Assembly: GCA_008973525.1 (NCBI GenBank) | Contig: WACJ01000356.1 | Span: 124,001-188,000 of the forward strand | Direction: 5' to 3' | Origin: Stenopsyche tienmushanensis | Taxonomy: Eukaryota; Arthropoda; Insecta; Trichoptera; Stenopsychidae | Length of the DNA stretch: 64,000 nucleotides | Shown here: piece after piece, positions 38,131-51,802 of the stretch | Layout of the letters: every line of letters starts with the position of its first letter | Position numbering within the stretch: position 1 is the stretch's first letter | The notes under the pieces: model-generated | Told to the model about the DNA's origin: nothing | What the model saw: only the letters and a program-made list of their open reading frames with translations | Database searches by the model: none | Position numbers and translations under genes: made by a program

Positions 38131-40283
38131 TTCAAATAATATAGGTATGGTATGATTAATTTACAGTAGATTTAAATAAATGTATAATTGATAATACACG
38201 ATTTAAAAACGTACAGTTATAATGATTGTATTCAGTACAAAATGCGTTCTATATTAGTCGAATCGACTAAGATCGACGATGTGTAATTTCCTCCTATTTG
38301 TAGACTTCTATTTATCCTCTCAAGACTCTAATAAGTCAGTTTTTAAGCAATTCAGGACGGTGAACAAGATTAGGTCTCATATTCACAGGGTATTTTTTAA
38401 GTGTTTCGACGTTTTGCGTTTTGAGTTGCATTGCAAATTATATTGCATTTTGATTTAAACATAAATATAGCACAAGGATAAATCGCATAACATTAATAAT
38501 TAAATGATAAGACACTTATGCAACTTCAAAATGCATCGAATTATTCATCGATTGAATATTCAATGGCATGTATTGAAGACAGAATGATGTTTTCTTAAAT
38601 TTATGTTTGATTTTTTATCGTTTATAATCGATGTTGAATTTATAATACATCTCCTTGTTGGTCTCGAAGGGATTTTAATGATCCTGATGTAGTATGTATA
38701 AACAAGGAAGACCGTCGATGTATTCGGCTATCCATTCTACCCTATTGCTATATAAACTATAATTATCTTGATGAGTGTTCCGAGAAGATTATTTATATCT
38801 GACATCTGTTAATAACGAATAAAGAGGTCTTTATGTCCGTTTGATAAGTGCTTCCAATTGAATTACCATTGATGTCCACGAAATTGACATTAGAAATGTT
38901 TAGTGGCTTATTGAGAAATTAGGGCGCATAATCATAGTTTATCTATTAAATCACAACAGCGACTATATGACATCGCTTGTTGCATTTATTGATGCAATCA
39001 TACACAGAGAATGTATCAAATATTTCATGATGCAATGTAGGCATCGTCAATATGTTTCCATCAAGATCTGGAATTCAGACGTTTCCAGATATGATGCGGT
39101 CGGAATTCCAATACAAAAATGAGTATTGTATTGTGGGTTTATATATATTATTAAAATGTATGATATTTGCACTGCTGAAATTATGTTCGATTGTAAAACA
39201 TAAGCAATAAATGATTCTAAAAACGACATTGCTTTTGAATCGACTTTATTTAATTAAAGAGCATACAAATATTTTGGCATCGGAGCACACGTTGTTGATA
39301 ATAAGGCAAATATTAAAAATATATATTTATATTTCTTAGAAATTGATAAAATGGAAGAAAAACAATAGATTATAACGACGGGCATCAAATTATTACATGT
39401 TGACATTATTCAAAAAAAAAAAAAATGTGTTTATTGAACTTAATTAACAATCAATTATCATTATGTTTATTATTAATAATTATAAATAGTTCAATGAATG
39501 CTATATTCTATTCCAACTAATTATTTAGAATTTATTCTGAATATTGAGATGATTACAAACATAATGGAAATATTACCTTTTTGTCTTTCAATTGCTGTGA
39601 TAGTTTAAACTACGATACGTAATGGTCTGATGATATCCTCGCACGTCCTCCCTCGACCTTAGCGAACACCAAACTAAATATCAACATCCCAACTTCTGCA
39701 TCACCAACACAAACATTGTTCTCGATGAACCGTAACAAATGTTCACGTACAGAGAATCTGCACACTCAAACATATTTTAACCCCTCAATAAACCTAGATT
39801 GCAGCGATTAAGCTTAAAATAGATTAAGCGACAGTACAAAAATATAGCCGACAGTATTTTAGCAATCGACGAATACGACAAATTACATTAAATACACACC
39901 GCTCTTATTCATTTTAAGCCGAAGAATACCGATTGGAATTATTAGTGTACGAATACGCAACAAAAATCATAATACAAATTCAAATTTATGATAAAACCCC
40001 TTTGCTTGATTTATTTCGATGAAAAATATTTAAATAAAAAACATCGACAAAAAATAAATTGAATTATATCAATATCATATAAAAATTAATTAATAATTTT
40101 AAGTTCAAATATACATTTTTACAAGTTGATTTGCATGGCGCAATTTATGCCCGCTTAAATGCGATTGCGTATTTTTTTACGTAAGCGCTTTGCTCGCAGT
40201 TGCGTCGCTTATGACCGAATCGAGCCCGATGAAAACAGTGTTTACCTCACGTGGGCCGGGCTCTACATTCTCGGAGGCCCACG

Positions 40284-43200
40284 ATGTATCGTTTTATATA
40301 TGGAAAGAGTCTATTTTCCAGCAACATTCAATATGTGGTCAATAATCCAACTCATGCGCTATGCGCGGAAATCAAAATACCGCCACATTTCTGCTCGTAC
40401 TGCCGGAACACCATAAAAAATCACATAAATCCAGGTAAAAAGCACATGTACGCATTTAGACGGCGAATGTGATGTTCGATGCGCTCAATAATGAGGCTTT
40501 GTCGCTTTTGATCGATTTGATAATCGATGTTACGCGTGTTGCATAATATTTGTCCTTGCAGTTTCAGACGGTTTTAATAGCGTTAGACATCAGAGCACGC
40601 ACTCTTTTCCGTCGCCGAGAACTGTCAAAAAGAAAACTAAAACCAGATATTCCAGGAAATATGTCGAGCTTTTAGAAGGTAAACGCATTTGAATGATGCA
40701 TAGTGCTTTTATATTTTATTTTAAGTTTGCAAAAATTCCATCTTTCGTTTATTTTATATAGTGTGCATACAAATGAATTTAGAATTTCATGTTTTATGGA
40801 TTTCATTTGGGCTAGTCTTATCATTTTCAATGTGTATTGATAAAAAATGACTTGTTATGTTATTAAGCAGATTTTGATTTCCTAATAATGCATCGTTGTT
40901 AGTGTTATTTGTACTTATAAACCGTTTTATACAAATTTTAAAATATGACATTTGTGACGGTCAATCAGTTGATAAATTTTATTAAAACGGATTTATTTTT
41001 AATACATTACATAAACATAATTTTATATTTGCAGTTAATGAAAAAGATATGAAGGAAACTAAAGCACATGTTTCTAAATTTAAAGCCGTTCATCTATCAA
41101 AGTTAGCATCGCGTCCAGAAGTGACGTTAGGGGAATTGCATCGATTAACATCAAATCAATCCAAAACACAAAAACAGCCAATCGCCAACACCGGTATTGA
41201 TTTAGATCTTTTAAAAGACATAGAGAATGTTATATTAAACAATTCTTCCAAGGATAATAGCTCATTGATTGAAGATAACGGCGCGATTATCTTTGTATCA
41301 AAACATGTTCCCAATGTCCAGAAATTATTTCAAAAAGAAGATAGGATCAAATTTATTAAAGACAGTTATGATAAATTTAGGAGAGAAACGATGCACAACC
41401 AAATAATAAAAGATTTCTCCTTCTTGCAAGACCAAACCGATGCAATTGATAATAAATTTGATATAAAAAATGAAACAAAAAATACCAAAGATATTCAAGG
41501 ATTGTATGGTGATTATTTTTTAAATTCTGATAGAGTTCTGTCTGATGAGTTTATGGATGAAGATACACACTTTGAGGACATAGGGTAAGCATAATAAATA
41601 AAACACTAAATGCAGTCAACCCTCCTATAACATCGAGTATAGTAAAAAAACGCTACAGAAAGTTAGGCATCCATACAAAATTTGGGGTTAAACGTCTTTT
41701 AAATACTTCAAACCGTTCATCACTAGTGATAAATGTTTCCTCATAATGACGTCCTTTTCCTTTTAAATGGTACGGTATAGAAATGCGCTTTATAGCAGGG
41801 TTGACTATATATTATATTAAGTTTTGAGATAAATCGTTTGAACCTATCGAAAGACCTCGTCTACACTGAGATTGTAGACAAAGACGTCATATGTCTGGGC
41901 CTAGGCAATTAGAGGGCGGTGGCCCAGGACAAACGAAAATGACGAAATGCATTGTAGGTAGCCGCGGCTCTCGTATACGCCTATGAGCCACATAAAATAT
42001 AGTAAATATATTATGTATTTAAAAAATATAATATGTGTAATTTTTATTAACAGTTTAAATCCAGATATGAAATATTCAAACATGAATCAAATTTTAATCG
42101 AGGAAGGAATCCAACACGACGATATAATCGAAGAGGACGATGCTAGTATTGCATTTCCTGTAACGAAACCTAATAAAAGCACGAAGAAAAAAAAGTAAAT
42201 CAAATTCAAATAAATTATCACTATTAGTGAAATCCGAAAGTATTCGAAAATTTAGTAAAAATAAGATTTTCATACAATACTAGCGAATGCATGCGTTGTA
42301 ATAAGCGCTTAAAAATTATTTGAAAAGAAACGCAGTACGTAGTTTATTACTGCAGGTAACGTGTAGCGCGAGCCGAAGAGCTGCAATCTTGGGATGGGAA
42401 AAGCATATGCACACTCGTTCTCATCTCAAAGACCGACTTAACCACCGTATTGCGCGTGCATCCTTTCTCTCCCCGTCCCTGTATCCAAAAAATAATTTCA
42501 CCAGATCAAGATACGCCAACATGGTGCATCCATACAATATTTTTACTATGCCTATGTTATTCCCGCCAGTGTAAACAGTAAGTTGACAAAGTTTTATCGC
42601 AATCGGATGAACGGTATGGAAGCGCATTAAATACGGACAAACAAACATTGATATTTATATATTAGAAGACTATGCTTACGTTACTCGCGCAATCCTTAGC
42701 AATAAGTGGACGAAGTTTTCTGTGAACAGAGATTAATTTTTATATAATCAATCTGCATTTAAGGGTTGAAATTGGGGGTTTTTTCTTCAAGGAAGCTATT
42801 GATTTTTTCGTCGTATATTATTGCAAATGTTGCATTTCTTAATTTCTCTATTCAAAAAGGTGTAGTGCGTATTTCGTCGTTTGTTTTTATTGTATTCGAT
42901 CAAGGCAATGTATTCGATCCATCCTACCATATAATACCCATCCTATTCGTTTTGTCGATGAGTTTAAAATGTGTTTAATCTTATCTGCCGCAAAAAGCAA
43001 GTATTATCTGTTGATGCATGACGGGATTTGACGGCTGTGTACGTCAAAGTGTTAAACATAAGGTCTCGGAATTTTCGAATACTTTCGGGTCCCTCTAATT
43101 TATAAATACATCTTATTGTATTATATGTTCCTATCTTATAATTTTGTACATGAATTTGCTAGTTTAGTGCTAAAATTACGTACGTATTGTATTGTTTAGA

Positions 43201-46200
43201 ATAATAAAGTCTGAAGAAACAGCCAAGGAAGCAACATTGAAAACAAAAGCGAAAAAGAGAAAAAAAAATCAAGCTGTATCGGAAGAAGCTTCAAAACGCA
43301 ATCAATTAATGTATATGCTTGGGAAAGAAATGTCTCTAACAAAATTGTTATGCGCTCATATAGAGACATCTATACACGTTGGGCATTTAGAAAAAGTGAG
43401 TCGAAAAAAATAGCTACGTGTTCAATAATGCGCAAATGTTAATAAACACCTTTTTTTAGGCTCACAGAATTTTGGTGCATTATAGAAATCGTGGAAAAAA
43501 ATCATCGCAATATCCTAGTTTAAATAACATAAATCTTTATAATATAATTTTAAACGGATACGCAGCAAAGGTATACATTTTTTAGTCGCATTAAACTATT
43601 TCATACATAAACTATACAAGGAAAAGAGGTATATTAATTTTTTTCTCTCTTTGTAGGGAGATTTTAATGGTGTAAATGAAATCTTAACTATGTTGAAAGA
43701 AGATAACGTCGATTTGAATATTCAGAGCTATGCAATCATATTCGAATGCATTGAACGGTCCAATATGGACGATAAATATTTAATTTTAAATAAATATTGG
43801 AATGAATTGAAAGAAAAGGTATAAATCGTTTGTATATTGGGTGTGTGAATAAGTGGAAAAAATTGGTTATCGTTAAGTCATACGATACTTCAATTAAGTC
43901 TCAGTCCAACTAATATCAAATTCGAGCTTCCGTGATCGTGTAAAGATTATAGAAAATGCTGCAAAAAGTCCTAAAAGAGGACGGAGTAATCGCAAGGTCT
44001 ATGTGTCCAACTGGTCCGCTTTTCGGACCGCTGACATGATGAATAAACATCTTGCAATCGGACGCCATACCTGAATCCTATCCAATATAGAGCATGAGCT
44101 TGAAACCATGGATATTCCGCTTTGGCGCCAATGCTACTGCTTGGCCTTTCTGCCGCTGGAGCAGCTGGTCACATGTGAAAAGATGCTCTTCCCCATGTAT
44201 AATTTGTACTACTTTTTGTATAATTTCCAATGCTCGTATAATAGTTCGATTAACCTTTAATGACGTTGCAAGTTCAGATTGCATTTGACATGGATCTTCA
44301 TCAAGCAATGTTTTTATAAGCTAGGTTATTGTACTTCAACATAGATGCGTCACCATTTAAGCTGTATGCATGCAATTATTATATCATCATCTGATGTTAA
44401 AACGGCAAGAACTTATTCACACACCCAATATATATATATATATATTTTAGTAAAGCTTTTACTCAATTCTAAAATAAAATTTCAGAAGATCTCTTTAAAC
44501 AGCTTGATAGAGAAATGTGTGTTTGTTCGGGATCAACGACAACTAGTTATATCGGCAATCCGTCGACTCAATAAGAACTTTATACCTGTATACGCGAAAC
44601 CCGTAATGGACTATAATTGTAAGTTAGTGAATAATTTGAATCCGAGTGAACTCCACAAGAAAGTGGGAATATATAAAGAACACGATCACTTTACATCGCC
44701 GGCTCAAGATGTTATAACCATGGAGAAACTGACTGATCAAATAAACAAACAGATATTGAATGAAACCACGGGCTTGATAGAGATACAAAATATTGAAGTT
44801 AAAAATCAACCATCGAAATCTGTAATTTATTATGTAAGATAAATTCTACAATGTTGTGCTTAATATTTCATTGCTGAAAATATAATAATATTTTTCTATT
44901 TACAGCGTCAGAAATTAGAAGAAATTGAAAAAGAGTGGAGGGAAGTTATTCGGAAAGCTTTTCTTCGAAATATTCATTCGCTTAAAGCTCAGTCAAACGC
45001 TTCGAACAGTGCCCTCAATATCTATCCATATTTGATCGCATTGGAGGTTTGCACCCGTCAATAATTTATTGCTTTTACTGTCGTATTTATTATTTAATTA
45101 TAAACATGCGAATTCATTATTCAACAGGTTGATGAATATGTCGATTTGCTCATGTTGGAGATTCGTAAAATCGGCGACGGCAGCGAAACGTACAGTCCAT
45201 CTGTTAAAGCGCTTCAAAGAGATATCGGCGTCAAAGTATACAATCGGTTGGTGTATTCTTGAATTGGAATGAATAATCATATTACTGTAGCGATAAAACT
45301 CAGGTTTATATATATATATCGATTTTATGCATTTTTAGCTACCAAATCAACAAAATGAAAAATAATGATTCATTAGAGAAGACCGTGAATTTATATAAGC
45401 AGTATTGTGATTGGTATTTAAACAGAGGTGACGATCGATCATCGGAGGCTTTCAATTCTAGACGGAAGTGGCAGCAGCTTCTTTATGAAAACCAGGAAGG
45501 CGTTTCATTAGTAAACTATATTTTTTAAATGCGCGATATATAATGATATTTAAGGAAAAATATCACAATCAATATTTTGTTTTAGAACGTTCCAGACAAT
45601 TTATGGCCTAATACTGTGTGCGTTAATATTGGCAAATTTCTCTACAATATCCTAGTAAATGATGTTAAGATTGATGCTAATGTGTTGAAGATGAATTCCA
45701 AAAAATCGTAAGACATTTGATATTAACTTGAGATATTGTAATAGTGTTATATTAGAAGACCCGGAAGTATTCTTTCTATTGAATAAATATTCAATCTGGG
45801 ATTAGGGGTAGGAATTGGGGGTTCTTTTTGAGAAAGTCATTGATTTTTTCTTCGTATATTATCACAAATGATTCATTTTTCATCGCGTGCAATCTCTCCT
45901 CGTCCCTGTATCCCAAAATTCATTTCACTAGATTAATATGCGCCAACATGGTACATCAATAAAATATTTTTACTATGCTTATGTTATTCCCGCAAGTGTA
46001 TACAGTAAGTTGACAAAGTTTTATCGCAATCAGATGAACGATATGGAAGCGCATTAAATACGTATAAACAAACATTGATTTTTATACATTAAACTATGCC
46101 TGTGTTACTCGCGCAATCCTTAGCAATAAGTGGACGAAGTTTTATCGCAATCTGATGAACTTAAAATACACAAACCCACAAAGGTTATCAGTAAAAAAAA

Positions 46201-49200
46201 TTTAGAGTGTGAAAAACGTATAAATACATGACCCACAAACGATGTGTTAAGGTCTCAAAATTTCCGAATACTTTTGGGTCCCCCTAATATATTGAAATTT
46301 GATATTATTTAATAAATATTGGAATATTTTTTAGAAAGCCTTTACCATTATTGTACAACATATTTCGTGGCAAAAAGAAGGTTATGAGACAAGAAATAAA
46401 ACCGCATCCTTTGCTGCCGCGTCTGATTCGTGAAAGTATGCCTGCAAAGTTGATCATGGAATCTATTTTGGCTCCATCGCTGAGTCCTCCACTTCCATGG
46501 ACCGACTCGGTTAATGGTGGATACTTGCTTAGTAAAACTCCCGTAATAAGGTATACATCATTAATATTACTATACAATGTGTATTCGAATATTTTAATAT
46601 TGTGTTTTTTATCAATCCGTAGAACACCCAGTAATACTATACAACAAATAGAAAAACTGAAAGAATGTCCTCCTCAAAATTTATATCCAGCGCTTGATAG
46701 CTTGAATCAGCTTGGCGCTGTGCCTTGGATTGTTAATAAACCAGTACTCGACGTTTTATTGAACGTTTTTAGGTACGGTTTTATTATTTTGCAACTCTAA
46801 TATTTTTTCAAATGTAAATATTAATGTATATAAATCGATAGATCGGGCGGTTCGCATTCTTTAAACGTAGCAAGACCATCCAGCTCTGTCTCACAAGTCC
46901 CGCCTGCGTCGTCTACATTATCTCGGCGCGAACGAGCGGCTATATTACAAAAGCGCGCCGTGCTCGCTAGAATTCGTCAAGAAATGCATTCTCTCTGGTG
47001 TGACGCTCTATATAAGTTATCACTAGCTAATCATTATCGGTAAATATATTAAAATTGTCTTTTTTGGGCTTGCTTTTAATTCGTTTCAATGATTATATTT
47101 TGATTTTATCATTTAGGGATGAAGTATTTTGGCTGCCTCATAATATGGACTTCAGAGGCCGCGTGTATCCGTGTCCCCCACATTTATCTCATCTCGGAGC
47201 CGATACATCAAGAGCGCTCCTCGTGTTTGCGCATGGTCGACCGCTCGGTCCGAAAGGTCTTTCGTGGCTCAAATTACACTGTATTAATTTGACCGGTACT
47301 ATGAAAAGGGATACCGTCCAGGAAAGGTAATTTGGCTGCATGTTGAATTTTTATACGAAGAATCGTAATTAGGTTTTTAACCCTATTCATCTGCACATAT
47401 TTGTATCATCATTTAACTTTCGCATACACATTCATGATCAAAGTCTTCTAAGGTTTTCCTATGTTTGGTTGCCTTTCTTTTTTTTTTTTTTTTTTTTTTC
47501 CTGTGGGGGCGGAATCTTCCGAAGACTGAGTGTGAGATTCACGCTGGTATTTATACAACTTCCATAAGGGATGTTGGCCAGCCGTGCCTACTCACTAAAC
47601 CGCCCCCTTTGGTCTCCTCTGTCCCCCTGGTATTGTTTATCACATTGCTTCAAGGGTGACAGGTAGTCTAGCCGTTTGGTGGCCCTATTCTATTGTTGAA
47701 GAGGCGCCCTGCGCCTCTCTCTTTCACTGTCTTCTTTGACGCTCATGATGTCTTCTATGTAGTCGCGCCAAAGGTCCCAGTTCTTCTTACTTTCCATCAT
47801 GCTGTGGACCATGTTGTCGATATTTAGCTCGGCCACCCCGAGTGCTTGTTTCAGCAGTTCTCTCTGGGGTGCCCAAGCCTCACAGTCTGTGATGGTGTGT
47901 TCCGCGTTGTCCACTACCGCCTCGCAGTGGTGGCATTTTGGAGTTTCTTCCTTGCCAATCCGCCTCAGATACGCACCGAAGTATCCGTGCCCGGTGAGCA
48001 CCTGGGTTAGGCGGTACGTGGTTTCGCCGTATTTTCTGGCCCTCCACCGACTTACGACCGGTATAAGCCGATGGGTCCATCTTCCTTTTGTGGACTCGTC
48101 CCATCTGCGCTGCCAGGCTTCCCTCAGTTTCTGGTCGTTTTCTCCGCGCTTTTTGGGATCTTCGTGGTCCAAGGCCCTCTTTCTTGCAATGAGGTCCAGT
48201 GGGGGGGTTCCCGCGATCACGAGTACCGCTTCTTCCGATACCGTTCTGTATGCGGCGGTTACTCGGAGCGCGCCCTGCCGCTGAACCCTAGCCATTTTCT
48301 TTCTATAACTTTCTTTTTGGAGCGCCTCGTGCCATATTGGGGCTCCGTACAGAAGGATGGAGTTTATGACTTCGTTGATGATTCTCCTTCTGCACGGCTT
48401 TGGCCCTCCGATATTGGGCATCTCATTGGCCGCTTTCTGCGCCTTCTGTGCAGCTTCCTCTATGTGATGTCGGAAGGTCAGCTTGCTGTCGAGGACGATC
48501 CCGAGATATCTCAACGTTTTGCTATATCTCACCTCGTGACCGCCCACGACGAGCCTGCTGACCCTCGGTCTTCTCCTTCTGCTGAAGATCACGGCCTCCG
48601 TTTTTTCCGCCGCTAGCTGAAGGTGATTTTCCCGCATCCAGTCGCTTATTCTGGCGAGGGCTTCATTGCCCATCGCTTCCATCTCGAACTGGTGCTTGGC
48701 TGTCACCAACAGTGCGACGTCGTCCGCGAAGGCTACGACCTCGGCTCCTTCCGGGAGTGCTATTTCCAGCAGGCTGTTATATAGGACGTTCCACAGGGTA
48801 GGTCCTATGACGGATCCTTGCGGAATGCCCATTTCCATTCTCCTGATTATTCCCGTGCCTTCGTGGCGCACTGTCCGCTCGCTAAGGTAATCTGATATGA
48901 GTGCCTCAGCGTACTCGGGCAGTTTAAAGTTTTCGCTGGCAGCTCTCTTGATGAGTTCCCAGGATGCCGTGTTGAATGCGTTTTTAATATCTAATGTGAT
49001 CAACACGACATCCCGGCTCCTCCTGACCGTGCCGCTCCACGCCTTGCGGATTTTGTCTATCACGATTTGTATCGCTCCAAGCGTGGAGCGACCCGGTCTG
49101 AAACCATGTTATTTGGTTGCCTTTCTGCAACTTCAACACGGTACTAAGGTCAAACGGACCCATGAATTTAAGGTAAACGACAATAGACAACGCCCGTGTT

Positions 49201-51467
49201 CGCTTTAGTGACGAGACCCATTTTTGGATGAATGGATGTGTGAACAAAATGGCTGGATTTGGGGCGGCGTTGCCTTAACTGTCAACGGTGAGTGCTACAG
49301 ATTAACCTGTTGAGGAGCGAGCAAATTTAAAATCAATAAAGTCGTTGATGTCATAATCGCTTTACGCTGATTACTTTCTGTCAGCTCCTAATCAGCGTAA
49401 GACAATCTTCAATTCGGGGCAGAGTCAATTGTAAATGAACACTTGATAGTGAATACAAGACCACGTCATTTCTTTACATAAACAATGCACAAAAAATCGA
49501 TTCATTTGCTCCTCCTTTAGAAGGAAATGATAATTGAACATAGACTCATTCAACACGCAGAGAAGAACGGCAAGCAGTTAAATAAACAAACACTCTCGAT
49601 AACACACAATATTCGGTCTTTTCTTTGCGTAAACAAATAACACACTTGAAATCGAAATCATTATAAGTCGATAAATTTGGGCTTAACGATCTATACAATC
49701 ATGCGATGCATGTGAGGGAGCTCTCCGTCTCAGTCTCCCGAACTGCGCTAAGTTCTCTCTGTCTCTGTCCGCCTCGGAGCTTCAATGCACAAGAGTGCTC
49801 TTCTTGGGACATGAGAATTCGGACATACATGTATGTCGATGCTCCCTGACAGCTTAATTTTATGTATAGCTTGTTTTAATAATGTCCTCATTTTTTAGGT
49901 TGAATTACGCTGAAACTATTTTAGACGAAATTTTTGATTCTGCCGATAACCCTCTGAACGGAAAACGGTGGTGGGCGAAATCTGACGAACCCTGGCAAAC
50001 ACTCGCAGTCTGCATAGAAATTGCAAACGCCATGAGATCGCCAAATCCGGAAGGTATTTAAATGTGTAACAATATGGAGATATTTAATATATATTTATAT
50101 TAATACTATTGTTATTTATAGAGTACGTGTGCCATTTTCCAATACATCAAGACGGATCTTGTAACGGCTTGCAACATTATGCTGCGTTAGGCGGTGATTC
50201 TGCCGGGGCATTCAGTGTAAATCTTTCAAACGCAGATAGACCTCAAGATGTATACAGTGCTGTTGTGGCATTGGTATGTTCGATTCATTCATTCAATATA
50301 ATTGTATTGTATATAAATTGAGTTTATAATTACGATGTTCTATTAAGGTTGAGGCTAATCGAGCGAAAGATGCTGCAAATGGCGTTAAAATTGCGACCCT
50401 ATTAGAAGGATTTGTCAACAGAAAGGTTATCAAACAAACGGTCATGACAACGGTATACGGAGTTACCAAATTTGGAGCGCGTCTACAAATAGCAAAACAG
50501 TTGAAAGACATCGATTCGTTCCCCAAAGATCAAGTATGGACCGCTTCGTCTTATCTGACAATCAAAACGTTTGAGAGTCTTCAGGAAATGTTCACTTCAA
50601 CAAAAGAAATTCAAGATTGGTTCACCGAATGCGCCAAGTGAGATAAATTTGAATATTTCTATTGTTATTGATGTTTAAAAAATATAATTAAACAACGCTT
50701 ATTTTAATCAGATTGATATCAGGCGTTTGTGGTGCTAAAATAGAATGGGTTACTCCAATGGGCTTGCCGGTGGTTCAGCCTTACTTCAAGATAACGAAGG
50801 TCTACAACAATCACGTCGGCGGAGGTCTCAATGAATATTGCACATACGATCAATTCGAGTATGTCCATTTTTAATTCGCATGCTTAAATTCGATAAGAAT
50901 ACGTTTTGATTGATTGTTTTTCGTTTTAAGAAAACCGTGCGTCCTTAAACAAAAAAATGCATTTCCGCCGAATTTTATTCACTCGTTGGATTCTAGTCAT
51001 ATGATGTTAACGTCGCTGCATTGCGAAGCGAGTGATATTACGTTTGTGTCGGTCCACGATTGTTTTTGGACTCATCCATCGTCTGTCGAAATAATGAACA
51101 AGGTATGGATATAAATTCAATATTTTGCCCGCGTAAAGACGCACTCGATGATTAGTGTATTTATTTTATAGATATGCCGCGAACAATTTGTTGCGCTCCA
51201 TTCGCAGCCCATATTAGAAAATTTGTCGAGGGATCTTGTCAAGAAATATAGTTTTAATAAAGAGTGAGTATCTTAAATTAAGGTATCGTTATATGATTTT
51301 TGGCCATCTTAATAATGATCATTTAAACAATTTGCAGATCTTTGGTCGAGTCCGGAAACGTGATGGATACGTCTAAAAGAAAATTAAATATAATTTTAAG
51401 GAAGTTACCGCCCAAAGGGGATTTTGATTTGAAAAATGTTTTAAAATCTGTATACTTTTTCAGTTGA
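40284..51467 (+). CDS. POLRMT: Mitochondrial DNA-directed RNA polymerase, complete, 23 exons
   Basis: This single-subunit T7-like polymerase transcribes mitochondrial DNA and primes its replication. Coding exons start at 40284, 40562, 41035, 42054, 43200, 43460, 43657, 44486, 44906, 45128, 45339, 45586, 46335, 46623, 46842, 47117, 49899, 50122, 50348, 50712, 50931, 51172 and 51338. They end at 40434, 40678, 41584, 42194, 43395, 43570, 43818, 44833, 45046, 45246, 45510, 45707, 46550, 46772, 47039, 47326, 50053, 50273, 50637, 50858, 51102, 51263 and 51467. Phases close to 1413 aa. The N-terminus [20 protein letters not shown] could serve as a mitochondrial presequence. A PPR-like helix pair lies near residues 423-476. 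Catalytic motifs are [17 protein letters not shown] (Asp about 1097), [14 protein letters not shown] (Lys about 1166, Tyr about 1174) and VHDCFWTH (Asp about 1326). The end [14 protein letters not shown] is family-typical. Confidence 0.96.
41613..41807. mobile_element. Pogo/Tigger-like MITE in POLRMT intron 3
   Basis: Ends CAGTCAACCCTCCTATAA and TTATAGCAGGGTTGACTA are inverted, in the CAGT-AACCC style of pogo-like elements. Its right part, TATAGAAATGCGCTTTATAGCA, is repeated at 51881-51902, so two copies flank the POLRMT coding end. No coding capacity. Confidence 0.7.
42290..42700 (+). repeat. Interspersed repeat family A, copy 3 (POLRMT intron 4)
   Basis: It carries AATGCATGCGTTGTAATAAG, TAGCGCGAGCCGAAGAGCTG, CAAGATACGCCAACATGGTG and TATCGCAATCGGATGAACGG in the same order as the 9123-9475 copy. 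Confidence 0.75.
43836..44429. mobile_element. TIR-bounded mariner derivative in POLRMT intron 7
   Basis: The ends ATTGGGTGTGTGAATAAGT (43836-43854) and ACTTATTCACACACCCAAT (44411-44429) are perfect 19-bp inverted repeats next to TA-rich flanks. Inside are a short plus-strand piece resembling the mariner HTH at 34974, a hAT-like fragment at about 43915-44075 with CGCTTTTCGGACCG, and a minus-strand transposase piece (44308-44078) reading [18 protein letters not shown] and [12 protein letters not shown]. It is internally deleted and dead. Confidence 0.85.
45885..46150 (+). repeat. Interspersed repeat family A, copy 4 (POLRMT intron 12)
   Basis: It starts part-way into the family at CAATCTCTCCTCGTCCCTGT and runs through TTATCGCAATCAGATGAACG. 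A second 3' half (GTGGACGAAGTTTTATCGCA) follows, as in the copy at 42290. Confidence 0.7.
47464..47478. repeat. Target-site duplication, left copy
   Basis: TTTGGTTGCCTTTCT, identical to 49112-49126. It marks the LINE insertion point within POLRMT intron 16. Confidence 0.95.
47479..49111 (-). mobile_element. 5'-truncated R1-type LINE in POLRMT intron 16
   Basis: An open frame (49063-47690, 457 codons, open further 5' to [20 protein letters not shown] near 49105) encodes the RT core with [26 protein letters not shown] and the catalytic [12 protein letters not shown]. It continues to a C-terminal zinc-knuckle-like [21 protein letters not shown]. The minus-strand 3' end is a poly(A) tail (T-run 47478-47499 on +). 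The 15-mer TTTGGTTGCCTTTCT stands on both sides (47464-47478 and 49112-49126) as a perfect target-site duplication. The N-terminal half, endonuclease and ORF1 are missing. The RT frame lacks internal stops, so the insertion is young. Confidence 0.95.
49112..49126. repeat. Target-site duplication, right copy
   Basis: TTTGGTTGCCTTTCT, identical to 47464-47478, at the truncated 5' end of the LINE. Confidence 0.95.
49540..49830 (-). repeat. Interspersed repeat family B, inverted copy (POLRMT intron 16)
   Basis: It contains AACGATCTATACAATCATGC, CTTCAATGCACAAGAGTGCT and AAATAACACACTTGAAATCG. These mirror 61445-61535 and the region around 37370-37450. Confidence 0.6.
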
Positions 51468-51802
51468 AAAAATGATCTTATCCTCTTTTCAAAATATTGA
51501 CGCTTGATGATACGTATTCCACGTTTTAGTGATTATTTTAATTATTTTTACGATCTCGCCAAACCTGAAGTTTTTGGTTGAAACACTTTAATCTCGTAAT
51601 AATTTATTATCGAATTTAATTATTCTCTATGAGAAAATTTGCATTAAACGTTCATCAAACATTATTGGTGTTGGGAAGTTAAAAAAGACTTGAATAAAAT
51701 GATTTTTATCCTTATTAAATGCAATTCCAATGGAAGAATCAATCAGAATTATAGAACAGTTGCTGTATCCAGTCATTGGTTGCATCATCGTTATTTGAAA
51801 TA

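Larger units (their letters stand above)
36092..40283. other. Divergent spacer, coiled-coil gene and POLRMT
   Basis: It should contain the non-coding first exon and promoter of the coiled-coil gene and the promoter of POLRMT. A TATATAA-like string lies at 36773-36779. Family B (37253-37348, inverted) and family A (37917-38130, inverted) copies are present. No other exon was recognised. Confidence 0.5.

Noticed and set aside
44345..44842. 165-codon frame starting in the mariner
   Set aside because: The real coding part is POLRMT exon 8 (44486-44833); the upstream part is transposon TIR and intron.
48071..48616. 181-codon plus-strand frame
   Set aside because: Antisense shadow of the R1-type reverse transcriptase on the minus strand.
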